Positions 13,330-21,730 of a DNA stretch of 64,000 nucleotides are shown in pieces. Numbering within the stretch: the first letter of the stretch is position 1; each line of letters starts with the position of its first letter. Made by a program: the position numbers and the translations under genes. The notes beneath the pieces were generated by a model. That model did not search any database and had not been told where the DNA came from. It saw only the letters and a list, made by a program, of their open reading frames with translations. The DNA is from Rallus limicola (Eukaryota > Chordata > Aves > Gruiformes > Rallidae): assembly GCA_022605955.1 (NCBI GenBank), contig JAKCOZ010000003.1, forward strand, positions 7,325,331 through 7,389,330. The letters run 5' to 3'.

Positions 13330-13928
13330 CACCTTGAAAACGCCTCATGGAGGGCAGAGACATGTGCAGTGCTGACCCTGTAGCTCCTGTGGCTGGGCAG
13401 GTAAGCTCTGTCTCTCATCACCCGGATAACTGTCTCACCTACTGACAGTCTCTGAGACCACAGATTCCCATGGGCTCCACTGGACATAGGGCTTGCACCA
13501 TAAAGAGTGTGGAGACCAAGGGCCTGCCCAGGTGTGTGGTCTCCACCAGACAGAGGGCTTGCCCTATTAAGAGCATGGAGACTCAGACCCAGGGCCTGCC
13601 CAGGGATGTAGCTGTGCAAGTCTCTGGCTGCAGGGAGTGCCTAAGCCTGCTCCTGCCAGTGAATGGTGGTGGCAATTCCACCTGTGTGAGGTGTTAGCAG
13701 GTGGAAGATCTGCTTAGCATGGGGGTAGAGCTCTAAGAAGAAGGGGAGAGACTGAGAAGCATTAGGGAGAGTGAGAGGGAGATTGATTGGTGGAGCAACT
13801 TCCTGGCATGCCAGAGGGCAAGTCACCAGGGAAATTTTCCCAAAAAAAAAGATGGATCCCCAGCCCTATCAGGCAGAACGGGGAGAAGTGGGTGACCAGA
13901 AAGACAGAGAGGGTTGGAAGATAGTCCC
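13330..13928 (+). mobile_element. 5' part of a near full-length CR1 (5' UTR and start of ORF1)
   Basis: A frame opening at 13470 has paired CX2C motifs (GCREC and later CVRC). These are followed in the same register, after a stop at about 13695, by a coiled-coil track with LRSIRESERE-type sequence. This is the known layout of CR1 ORF1, a zinc-binding, coiled-coil RNA-binding protein. The 5' UTR contains two degenerate copies of a GGGCTTGC...GGGCCTGCCCAGG unit. The piece stops at 13928 in a Gly-Trp-Lys-Ile-Val-Pro codon run that resumes at 34964. Together with 34970-38870 it makes about 4.5 kb, the usual full CR1 length. Confidence 0.82.
13923..13928. repeat. Left 6-bp target duplication AGTCCC
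   Basis: AGTCCC ends the left CR1 part and abuts the LTR-like TGTGGCACTGG. The same six bases follow the right LTR end at 34964-34969, where the CR1 reading frame resumes without gain or loss. Six bases is typical for beta- and alpharetrovirus-like insertions. Confidence 0.75.
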
Positions 13929-14195
13929 TGTGGCACTGGCTTTGAGCAACAAAGCCCCAAGCACTGCTAAATTGGTAGATAACATGGAGCCTTTAGGCCA
14001 TAAGCTCTGGCATTTGGCAAGATTGCAATAAAAAAAGTCCCATGCCCCCTTCAAGGGACAGACTCCAGAAGGAGTTTTGCTTTGGATAACTTATGCGTGC
14101 TGTCTGACAGGTTTTGGAAGTTCTGTTAGCATGATAAGATAGAGATGATTGTGTAACATCAGATCGTTGACCAATCAGATGCTGGTGTAACAGGA
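13929..14195 (+). mobile_element. Truncated left LTR (U3) of the endogenous retrovirus block
   Basis: It starts TGTGGCACTGG like the internal LTR at 19140. It shares further blocks with it (AGATAACATG...GAGCCTTTAGG, GTTAGCATGATAAGATAGAG, GCTGGTGTAACAGGA). Similarity ends near 14195, where acrosin 3' debris begins, so R and U5 are missing. It differs more from the internal LTR than the right-hand LTR piece does, so the outer and inner U3 may not be the same age. Confidence 0.72.
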
Positions 14196-14290
14196 CACCA
14201 CCTCAAGGCCCGGCAGAAGCCAGACCCAACACAGTCCAACAGATCCAGCCACAGTCACATAGGGCACAAAGGGGAAGGGCTGCAAGCACG
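14196..14290 (+). pseudogene. Acrosin debris: piece of exon 5 plus 3' flank
   Basis: 14196-14232 matches copy 1 exon 5 at 17219-17255 (CTCAAGGCC..GGCAGAAGCC). 14236-14290 matches its 3' flank at about 17606-17668 (CACATAGGGCACAAAGGGGA). About 350 bp between them are missing. It lies directly after the broken LTR and before the integrase piece, so an acrosin unit once ended here, to the left of copy 1. Confidence 0.8.
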
Positions 14291-14311
14291 ACCCCCCACA
14301 TGACCCCCTAC

Positions 14312-14540
14312 GCTACTACACAAATGGGGGAAGCTAGTAAACATGCCCAACACCATGTACCCTGTAAAATGAAAATGGACAACAGCCTAGGACATACAGA
14401 ACAAAACTTTTGACAATTGTGGGACATTACCTATGTTACAGGGACAGCACCTTTGCCTGCAGGCCCTGCCATAGTGGAACATATGAATCAGACTCTCAAT
14501 CCTTGGGCCTTTCTTCAAAAGCAGAGCTGTTAGCGAAACA
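14312..14540 (+). pseudogene. Endogenous retrovirus integrase core fragment upstream of acrosin copy 1
   Basis: The translation follows the retroviral integrase core: a TTQ-GEASKH segment, an Asp-Asn pair (second Asp of the DDE triad), then AIVEH-NQTL with the catalytic Glu. An in-frame stop lies between the Asp and Glu blocks and another ends the frame at about 14530, so it is dead. The same fragment precedes copy 2 at 21135-21362, and a shorter version precedes copies 3-5. Confidence 0.78.
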
Positions 14541-14766
14541 GGTCACTACGTTTACACCTAAACTCTAGAGTGTCAAAGCACTGACCCAAACACATTTCTG
14601 TCCCCATGACAATTCGTCTTTATGGGTATCCCCAGGGGTGTCCGAGCCCCACTTCTGCCTCCCCTTCAGCTTGGAACCTCCCATGCTGCGCACCCTCCCC
14701 TCCCCCACAACCCCCCCTCCCCCTCACCCCATGTGCTGTGCCCAGCCCCTGGAACCAGCGGCTCTG

Positions 14767-14774
14767 TGACATCA
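14767..14774 (+). promoter_or_regulatory. CRE-like octamer, acrosin copy 1
   Basis: TGACATCA, one base from the CREB/CREM site TGACGTCA, lies 130 bp upstream of the ATG and is present in all five copies. CREM drives many spermatid genes in mammals. Function here is an inference. Confidence 0.35.
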
Positions 14775-14903
14775 GCCCCGTGGCCAAGGCTACCCCAGGC
14801 TACGGGAGTACTGCAGGCATTCTGTCAGCTGCTGCGCTGCGGGTAACAAGCCCTGCTTGGTTCTTGCAGCTGCCGCTTGCTTCTGCTGCTCCTGCTGGCA
14901 GCC

Positions 14904-17365
14904 ATGAAGCTGCTTCTCTTCTTCCTCGTTCTGCTGTCCTTGCACCGCCTTGTGCAGGCCACAGGGAATAGCTGCTGGTAAGCGGCCCGTGGCTCCTGGA
15001 GGGAGGGAGGGAGCATGGGCAAGCCTTATGGGAGTCACTGGAGGGTGCCCGCTTGACCCCCGTGGCCACGCCACAGCTTCCCGAACCCCCTGTGGGAGCC
15101 TCAGGTCTTTGCCTGCACCCAGGCTGCTGGCACCGCTGGTCTAAGGGGCTAAAGCCCAAACAGGGGTGGACAGACGCACGCCCCATGGGGTTCCCTGGCC
15201 CTGCTGTCCGTACAGCACCTTGCGGGGAGGGAAGACGGCTGACCTGCAGCCTGAATGGCAGCAAGCCATCGAGCAGGACAGTAACGATCTTCTGCTTGCA
15301 GGACCTGTGGGCACCGGCCCATGGCCTGGAACTTTGCCATGTCGCGTGTTGTGGGTGGCACAGATGCCCCGAAGGGAGCCTGGCCCTGGATTGTCAGCAT
15401 CCAGAATCCCTGGAACGAAGGCACAGGGCATCTATGCGGAGGGTCTCTGATCCACCCACAGTGGGTCCTCACAGCAGCCCACTGCTTCAACGACGTCTGG
15501 TAAGGAGGAGCAGGGAACAGCACACAACACTCCCAGCTGCCCTGCCCACAGCACCCCGGGCTACCCCCATCCCACTCCATCCCATCCCACTCCATCCCAT
15601 CCCATCCCATCCCACTCCATCCCATCCCATCCCATCCCATCCCATCCCATCCCATCCCATCCCAATCCATCCCGTTCCATTGGCCTGCCATACGCCCACT
15701 GGCTAGACTCTCCCCAGCCGTGCTGAGAGAGACTGCTCGGGAGAAAGCTGGGCTCGCACCACTGCTTCCCAGCAGGCTCCAGCTCCACGTTCCTTGTGCC
15801 CAAGGCGTGCTAGGGCGGTCGCACCCTCCGTAGCACCGCTTTTCTCTCTGCCTTGTCAAGAGCGGGTGGCAGGCAACGGCTGGGCTGTGACAGCACGTGG
15901 TTCCGCTGGCTCTGAGCGCTGACTCTGTCTGCCTTCCAGGAACGTCGCCACGTGGCACGTGGTCATCGGTGCCACGCACTTGACTCAGCTGGGCCCCGAG
16001 GCCCAAGTGCGCGGTATCCGGCAGGTGATTCTTCACGAGCACTACAACAACATCACACAAAAGAACGACATTGCGCTTATGGAACTGGACCAGCCTGTCC
16101 AGTGCAATGACTACGTCCAGCTCGCCTGCGTGCCTGATGCCTCGCTGAGAGTGTCAGAGCTGACCAACTGCTACGTCAGCGGCTGGGGCGCCAGAACTGC
16201 AAGATGTGAGTTCCCGAGCACTCCTTGTGTCCTGAGGGCAAGCGTGGCACACTGGGGAGGCAGGCTGGGCTTTCAGGCAGCAGGGGCGAAATGTCCCCAC
16301 GGTCAGCTTGCACGGGGACGTGTGCCTAGGGAGAGGAGGTGGGCCTGACCCATTAGCCAAAGCCAGACAGAAAGCAAACACCTCTACAATGCCTTGCGGA
16401 GGCCAAGCCAAGCCATAGGCAAGGGGCTCACCCCAGACCAGGGAGGAGAACCGGCAACGAGCTGCTGCGTTCTTTGCTCACAGCTGCAGGACCCATCGAC
16501 GAGAATATGCTGCAGGAGGCCAAGGTCCCACTCATCGACCTCCAGCAGTGTAACAGCACCAAGTGGTACCGAGGCCGCATCTTCAGCGAGAACCTGTGCG
16601 CTGGCTATCCCCAGGGTGGCATCGACACCTGCCAGGTAGGAGCCTGCGACAAACCGGCCCCCAGCACCAGCGGCAGCCCCGTCACAACAGCCCAAGAGTG
16701 TCCCAGCGTGGGCTTGGCCTGGCAAGTCACCTTCCCAGCGCTGCCGGGACTCGCCTCTCCTTCCCCATGGGCACATCCTTGCCCGGTGCCCCGCCTTGGC
16801 CCACCTAGGCCTCTTGGCAGGCTGCAGGCCCACATCCCAGTCCTGGCAGAGGAGTCTTCTGCGCATCCAGCATCACTGCGGAGAGCTGAGGGAGAGCCAG
16901 TCCCCTCGCGGGCAAGGGAGGGAGCTCTGGCTCCTGGGAAGGAGCCAGCAGGAGTGCTGACAGTGGCCACCCAACACCACCTTCATGCTCTCTCCTTCCC
17001 CGCAGGGTGACAGCGGTGGTCCCCTCAACTGCCAGGACAAGAGCGCCCAGTACTTCTGGCTCGTGGGAGTGACCAGCTGGGGCACAGGCTGTGCACGAGC
17101 AAGGCGGCCTGGCGTGTACACCTCCACCCAGCACTACTATGACTGGATCCTGGTCCAGATGGGAGCGCGCACCGCAGCCGGGGGTACCCCGACAGCACAG
17201 GCGGGGACCCACTTCCTCACCACCTCAAGGCCCTGGCAGAAGCCAGACCCAACACCAGCTCTGGCGGGTGGGTCTACCTCCTGCCCACTTCCTGTCCAGA
17301 AGCTGGTGCAATTCGTCACTGGGGTGCGGGAGCTCCTGCAGGGCCTGTGGTTAGAAAAGGCCTGA
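14904..17365 (+). CDS. ACR: Acrosin-like serine protease, copy 1 (5 exons, 349 aa)
   Basis: Exons 14904-14977, 15302-15499, 15940-16205, 16484-16635 and 17006-17365, with GT-AG junctions and 1,050 nt in frame. Acrosin is the trypsin-like protease of the sperm acrosome, acting in sperm-egg coat interaction. Residues 1-19 form a signal peptide. A Cys-containing light chain precedes the activation site Arg40|Val-Val-Gly-Gly. The catalytic triad is His85 (TAAHC), Asp134 (NDIAL) and Ser233 (GDSGGP). Asp227 in the S1 pocket predicts cleavage after Arg/Lys. Asn128 and Asn203 sit in N-glycosylation sequons. The five-exon plan matches mammalian ACR, but the C-terminal tail is short (about 70 residues after the protease domain). 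Poly(A) signal AATAAA at 17521. Copy 1 is the most divergent copy (Trp34, Met38, Gly116, Leu122, Lys206, Phe213, Glu215, Arg285). Confidence 0.92.
15564..15680 (+). repeat. CATCC pentamer minisatellite in intron 2, copy 1
   Basis: Tandem CATCC units with CACTC variants, 117 bp. The long Trp/Gly/Met-rich frames on the minus strand and Pro/His-rich frames on the plus strand across it are artefacts of the repeat. Confidence 0.95.
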
Positions 17366-17526
17366 GGAAGCAGGAGGGCCGGGATCCACGCCCGGCAGCA
17401 TGGTTCCACCGCTGTCTGCTGCTGGGCCAGTGGCCTCTGACGCTGCATGTCAGAGGCCTGCTCTGTTTCACCCACACTCTTTGGGTTTTCACACAGTTGC
17501 TGATTTCAGCTTGTTTTTGAAATAAA

Positions 17527-17897
17527 GTTGCCCGTTTTCACAGTTCAGCACGCTTCGCACAAGTCTCCTGGGCAAGGGCAAGCGCTGCCACGTTCCGCAC
17601 GGCCAAAATCCAGCCGCAGTCACGTAGGGCACAAAGGGGAAGAGTCACTCGAAAGGGCTGCAAGCACGTCAGCTCGGAGAGGAGGTTGCTCGCAGCCACG
17701 GTGGGTGGGAGCGACCTGTCATCAACCAGAGGCGAGAAAGGGGAGCAGAGGTTTTGGATTTATGCCATGCCTGCGCAGAGATGGGTGCGAGGTGGCAAGT
17801 CCACCAAACTAGCCCCTTACACACCGAATTTACAACCTCTTTCACTTGTCCCAGCAGAGCAGGCTGCTTACCAATCCTTTTGCCCTCAGCAGTAACT
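17527..17897 (+). other. 3' flank of acrosin copy 1
   Basis: Sequence after the poly(A) signal. The first ~170 bp recur after every copy. From about 17701 (GCGACCTGTCATCA) the sequence recurs only after copy 5 (about 34485), showing that copies 1 and 5 keep the ancestral 3' flank. Confidence 0.75.
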
Positions 17898-18064
17898 TTC
17901 AGCCTGAAGGCAGCAAGCCATGGAGCAGGACCTGTGGGCACCGGCCTATGGCCTGGAACTCTGCCATGGCACGTCTTGTGGGTGGCAGAGATGCCCAGAA
18001 GGGAGCCTGGCCCTGGACTGTCAGCATCCAGAATCCCTGGAATGCGGGCACCTGGCATTTATGT
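17898..18064 (+). pseudogene. Acrosin exon 2 fragment (decayed copy)
   Basis: 17898-17928 is the end of intron 1 with about 24 bp deleted around the acceptor. 17929-18064 is exon 2 up to the Cys before the missing Gly-Gly-Ser. The frame is still open and keeps the activation site (Arg-Leu-Val-Gly-Gly), but it stops before the catalytic His. No other exons follow. It differs from the five genes at several codons (for example Arg-Asp-Ala-Gln), so it is an older duplicate. Confidence 0.85.
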
Positions 18065-19126
18065 GCATCCACTATGGACTATGAGTTTTGCTGCGGGACA
18101 TACTGAACTATCTGTCTTTTATATATGCATATGTTTGTGGTAAATGAAAATTAGGGAAATAGTGATTTCCTTACAACCTAAGAAGACAGACTGCAATGGG
18201 TGGTTCCTGCATGGAAAGGTGAGACTGGTGTTGTCTTGCACTCCTGACACTCCTGATTGGCAAATCAAGCAAATGCAGCAGCCAAGGTGTCAAGTACTTA
18301 GGCAGGGATATGGATTCTGCAGGACATGCTGCATCTGAGTTTTGTTACTGGCTCATAGCCATGTGCTGCATGAATCTGGCTGACCACTCAGCATTCAGAA
18401 ATGAAGAGATCAAACACAAAAGATACAAGGTGAAAATGGATTCTTTGGATCGGACAGTTGCTTTCATGAGTAGGGAATTTCAGGATGGATATTGTCCGTG
18501 ATGAAGTTTGGATTATTGCTTTTGGTAATTACGGGACTTGCTTTACTCTTATCGCCGTGCTAACTGAGCTCTCTGCAAAGGGCCCTTGCAGGAATCTGTA
18601 CAAAGCAGTGTTCTTAACACAGAGTGCTAAAAGGGAAAAATGGTCGGGAAGGACAGCAGGCTTCTAGGGGCCTGGCTCTCCTCCCGAAGACATAGGCCCT
18701 GACAACACCCTTGAATTTCCATAAAACGCTAAAGTTATGCATGCTGAGAAGTATTTGGTTATCACATCCTCAAAATGTAGTGGCCTTGAAGACAGAGGTA
18801 CAGACCGCCTTAAACAAAAAAGGAGTTGTAGGAAGGTATTTGGAAGCAAGTGAACATGTCATGAACTATCCATAATAAATGCTCAACACAGAAGGTGTGC
18901 AGGTACCTTTTAGACAAAGGTAGACAATTTTAAACAGCGTGTGTAGGCAATTAGCAGTTTTTAACTTGCCGCGTTTATACCGTACGGCTTTTTCCTTTAC
19001 GGGATGGCTTTTAGATTTAGTTAAGTAAGGACTTAGTTTTTTAGTTATTTTTGCTTTAGTGTTATTTTTGACAAGGCTTGCAAAAGATAATATCAGGCTC
19101 AGTGAAGGAGGTTCTTTGTGCTTAAC
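18065..19126 (+). other. Unassigned sequence between acrosin debris and the polypurine tract
   Basis: In a provirus this interval, after pol and before the polypurine tract, would hold env and the 3' untranslated region. I recognise no env motif. Small frames (18310-18501 and 18485-18667) have no domain. It has no counterpart after copy 5, where a deletion joins the exon 2 fragment almost directly to LTR sequence. Confidence 0.4.
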
Positions 19127-19139
19127 AGGAAGAGGGAGA
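19127..19139 (+). other. Polypurine tract of the endogenous retrovirus
   Basis: The 13-base all-purine run AGGAAGAGGGAGA directly abuts the TG of the LTR at 19140. This is where retroviruses prime plus-strand DNA, next to a 3' LTR. Confidence 0.65.
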
Positions 19140-19604
19140 TGTGGCACTGGGCTGGGAGGACCAAGCTTCAAGCCCTGCTAGGTTTATAGATAACATGATG
19201 GAGCCTTTAGGCGGTAAACCAGGGGGAAAACTAAACAGAGACGGCAACATCCTTGCCGGCCCCCTGCTGGGGCAGGCTCCAGGAAAAGCTGCTGCTTTAG
19301 TTGAGGTCTGTCTGCTGGCTAGTGAGGTTTTACAAGTTCTATTAGCATGATAAGATAGAGATGCTGGTGTAACAGGAGGTCGTTGGCCAATCAGATGCTG
19401 GTGTAACAGGAGGTCGTTGGCCAATCAGATGCTGGTGTAACAGGAGGTCGTTGGCCCGTCAGAAGTAGGCCCCGACCAGTGTCCCTGTGAAAGGACCGGT
19501 CTGTTTAAAGCATGCCGTCTTCGGAGCATATCTCAGGGAATGATTTCATACAAGAAATCGACTTTTGCTTCCATCAAGCTGTGTCCCGTCTCTCCGTCGC
19601 GGCA
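19140..19604 (+). mobile_element. Internal LTR (465 bp) between two acrosin-carrying proviral units
   Basis: It begins TGTGGCACTGG and ends GCGGCA. Its last ~120 bp (from CTGTGAAAGGACCGGTCTG) are almost identical to the right-hand LTR piece at 34833-34963, and its U3 is related to 13929-14195. A polypurine tract precedes it and a candidate primer binding site follows it 3 bases on. It therefore serves as 3' LTR of the left unit and 5' LTR of the right unit. Confidence 0.78.
19360..19461 (+). repeat. Triple 34-bp repeat in LTR U3, CCAAT boxes
   Basis: Three tandem copies of a unit beginning GATGCTGGTGTAACAGGAGG. The first two contain TTGGCCAATCA, a CCAAT box for NF-Y, and the third has CCCGTCAG instead. 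The arrangement resembles a retroviral U3 enhancer. Confidence 0.85.
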
Positions 19605-19607
19605 AAT

Positions 19608-19625
19608 TGGTGCCCCTGCCCCGTG
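19608..19625 (+). other. Candidate tRNA primer binding site
   Basis: TGGTGCCCCTGCCCCGTG begins with the TGG expected opposite a tRNA CCA end, three bases after the LTR. I cannot assign the tRNA from sequence alone. Confidence 0.45.
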
Positions 19626-20274
19626 TGAGGCCTTTGAGCCGCGCTGAGCTGTGCGGCTGCTGCGGCTCCCACAGAAGGACGAAGGAGCCACTGAAAGCAA
19701 GTGGGAAACCTGGCCAGGCGTGATGCCTGCGGAAGAGAGGTGAGCTGTGGGTGCGGTGGGGAATCGAGTGTCCTCTCCGAGAGAGACGTACATACGACCT
19801 TATGAAAGGTCTCCTTGAAAAGCTCGCCACTGACCACACTGCTCCAGGCTGGGCCCGTTATTCCGACTCCGGCGAGGGGTGCCCAAGCAGGACAAGTTTA
19901 TGTGGGGACGAGCGCGTGGTGGAAAGAGTTAAGAGAGGGACGGTGGGAATCGGACGGAACGCAGAGACCACGGCCTGGCCCTGGTGCTGACTTGGGCCCT
20001 AGTGCTCCCCGGCGTGGTCGCGCTGTGGTTCGCGACGGGGGAGGGGCAGAAGCGGCGGCGCGGCTTCGGGTGCCTCAGAGCCGCCGCAGAAGTCGGAGAA
20101 CCGACCGCCCCCCCGCCCCCCCGCGCCCCGTCCACTCATCCCTACGGCGTGGATGGGACCATTCGCGTCTTGCAATGTTATTTGTCTGATCGATTGGTTT
20201 GCAGCGTTCGTGTATGTGATGCAGGGGCAGAGATGCGCTTAGATGACTGAGAGCAGGGCTGGTTACTGAGAGTA
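19626..20274 (+). mobile_element. Retroviral leader and possible gag remnant
   Basis: It lies between the primer site and the pol remnant. A splice-donor-like GAGAGGTGAGC occurs near 19735. Short frames at 19751-19990 and 19984-20250 are rich in Trp/Arg, then Pro/Arg, in a GC-rich stretch. By position they could be gag matrix and proline-rich remnants, but I see no diagnostic motif such as a zinc knuckle or major homology region. Confidence 0.4.
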
Positions 20275-20820
20275 AAAGTATTTTTGATAGAGAGCATTGA
20301 GAGTGGGAAGCTCAAGTTTTGCAATTAACCTGGGAGACAGAAATCCCCGTTTGGGCTGATTAATAGCTACTTCCTTGAGAAAAAATTGCCCACCTATAAG
20401 GTTTAATACAGGAGCAACTCCGGGACGTATGAAGCCTTCCACAAGTTTGTGGAACAGGCAAAAAATTTTAGAAGATTGGGTTTTTTTCAAAAGGCATTCT
20501 TGGGTAGTGCTTCCACAGGGCATAAAAAAATCACCAACTATGTGCCAGGCTGATGTAGCCTGGGCACTTCCTCCAGCACGAAGACTGCATCCCGGTCTAA
20601 TCTTTTATCATTGCATTGTTGATATCTTGGTTGCAGGAAAAAAACTTGGACGTTGAAAGATGAATTCATGAGTTACCGGTGCATTTGAAAAGCAAGGGGT
20701 TACAGAATGCTCCAGAGAAAATTCAAAGGAAGCCAGTGTGAAAATATCTGGATGTTCAAAAGTTGTTTGGAGGAGATATTAACTAGATTAGATTACTCGT
20801 CATTCGAAGCCACACTGAGC
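20275..20820 (+). pseudogene. Endogenous retrovirus reverse transcriptase remnant
   Basis: The 20375-20656 frame holds the palm region: VVLPQGIKKSPTMCQ and, some 25 residues on, a degenerate form of the catalytic Tyr-X-Asp-Asp box (only one Asp kept, about 20618). A later frame has KGLQNAPEKIQ and KYL, typical of the segment after the catalytic box. Motif A is missing and stops and frameshifts break the rest, so it is inactive. It resembles beta/ERVK-type pol more than CR1 reverse transcriptase. Confidence 0.78.
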
Positions 20821-20879
20821 TAACTGACTAACTCAAGGTCTAACTCAAGCACACAGGCTGGTAGCAGCAGCAGGGGCTG

Positions 20880-21100
20880 CTCCATCAGCAAACCACTTTG
20901 CACAAGCTTGGAAGTTGCATGAATTCTTTTATCAATCTGCTAAGGTGCTTTAACGACAATCCCACTTCTTTGTTTACTGAGGCTAAAGGGATTGCACAGT
21001 CCTGCCCGGGCTGAGAGCAGTTCACCAGTGGCCTTGCCCCTGGGGAGAAACCTCCTGGCACAGGCTCACTAGAAGCCTTGGGGGGAAAAAAATATATATA
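20880..21100 (+). pseudogene. Endogenous retrovirus integrase zinc-domain remnant
   Basis: Broken frames contain HEFFYQSAKVL and, further on, EAKGIAQSCPG. These match the N-terminal His-His-Cys-Cys domain of retroviral integrase. It sits between the reverse transcriptase and integrase core remnants, in the expected order. An AT microsatellite follows at 21091-21113. Confidence 0.62.
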
Positions 21101-21134
21101 TATATATATATATACTTTTTTTCTGGCAATATGG

Positions 21135-21362
21135 GCTACTACGCAAACGGGGGAAGCTAGTAAACATGCCCAACACCATGTACCCTGTAAAATGAAAATG
21201 GACAACAGCCTAGGACATACAGAACAAAACTTTTGACAATTGTGGGACATTACCTATGTTACAGGGACAGCACCTTTGCCTGCAGGCCCGGCCATAGTGG
21301 AACATATGAATCAGACTCTCAAATCTTGGGCCTTTCTTCAAAAGCAGAGCTGTTAGCAAAAC
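21135..21362 (+). pseudogene. Integrase core fragment upstream of acrosin copy 2
   Basis: Close duplicate of 14312-14540. It keeps the Asp-Asn pair and the AIVEH-NQTL Glu block, with the same stop between them. The upstream first Asp region is lost. The sequence runs straight into the acrosin 5' flank, so retroviral sequence lies about 370 bp from the acrosin ATG. Confidence 0.8.
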
Positions 21363-21593
21363 AGGTCACTACGTTTACGCCTAAACTCTAGAGTGTCAAA
21401 GCACTGACCCAAACACATTTCTGTCCCCATGACAATTCGTCTTTATGGGTATCCCCAGGGGTGTCCGAGCCCCACTTCTGCCTCCCCTTCAGCTTGGAAC
21501 CTCCCATGCTGCGCACCCCCCCATGACCCCCACGACCTCCCCCCCCCCTCCGCCCCCATGGGCTGTGCCCAGCCCCTGGAACCAGCGGCTCTG

Positions 21594-21601
21594 TGACATC
21601 A
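21594..21601 (+). promoter_or_regulatory. CRE-like octamer, acrosin copy 2
   Basis: TGACATCA, 130 bp upstream of the ATG, conserved as in the other copies. Confidence 0.35.
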
Positions 21602-21730
21602 GCCCCGTGGCCAAGGCTACCCCAGGCTACGGGAGTACTGCAGGCATTCTGTCAGCTGCTGCGCTGCGGGTAACAAGCCCTGCTTGGTTCTTGCAGCTGC
21701 CGCTTGCTTCTGCTGCTCCTGCTGGCAGCC

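Noticed and set aside
15565..15680. Possible CRISPR-like or array structure
   Set aside because: The unit is only 5 bp with no spacers, and the genome is vertebrate. It is a simple minisatellite.
15149..16060. 303-codon minus-strand frame and similar long frames opposite each acrosin gene
   Set aside because: They arise from the CATCC repeat and from GC-rich antisense of acrosin exons. They contain GMGWD repeats and no domain.
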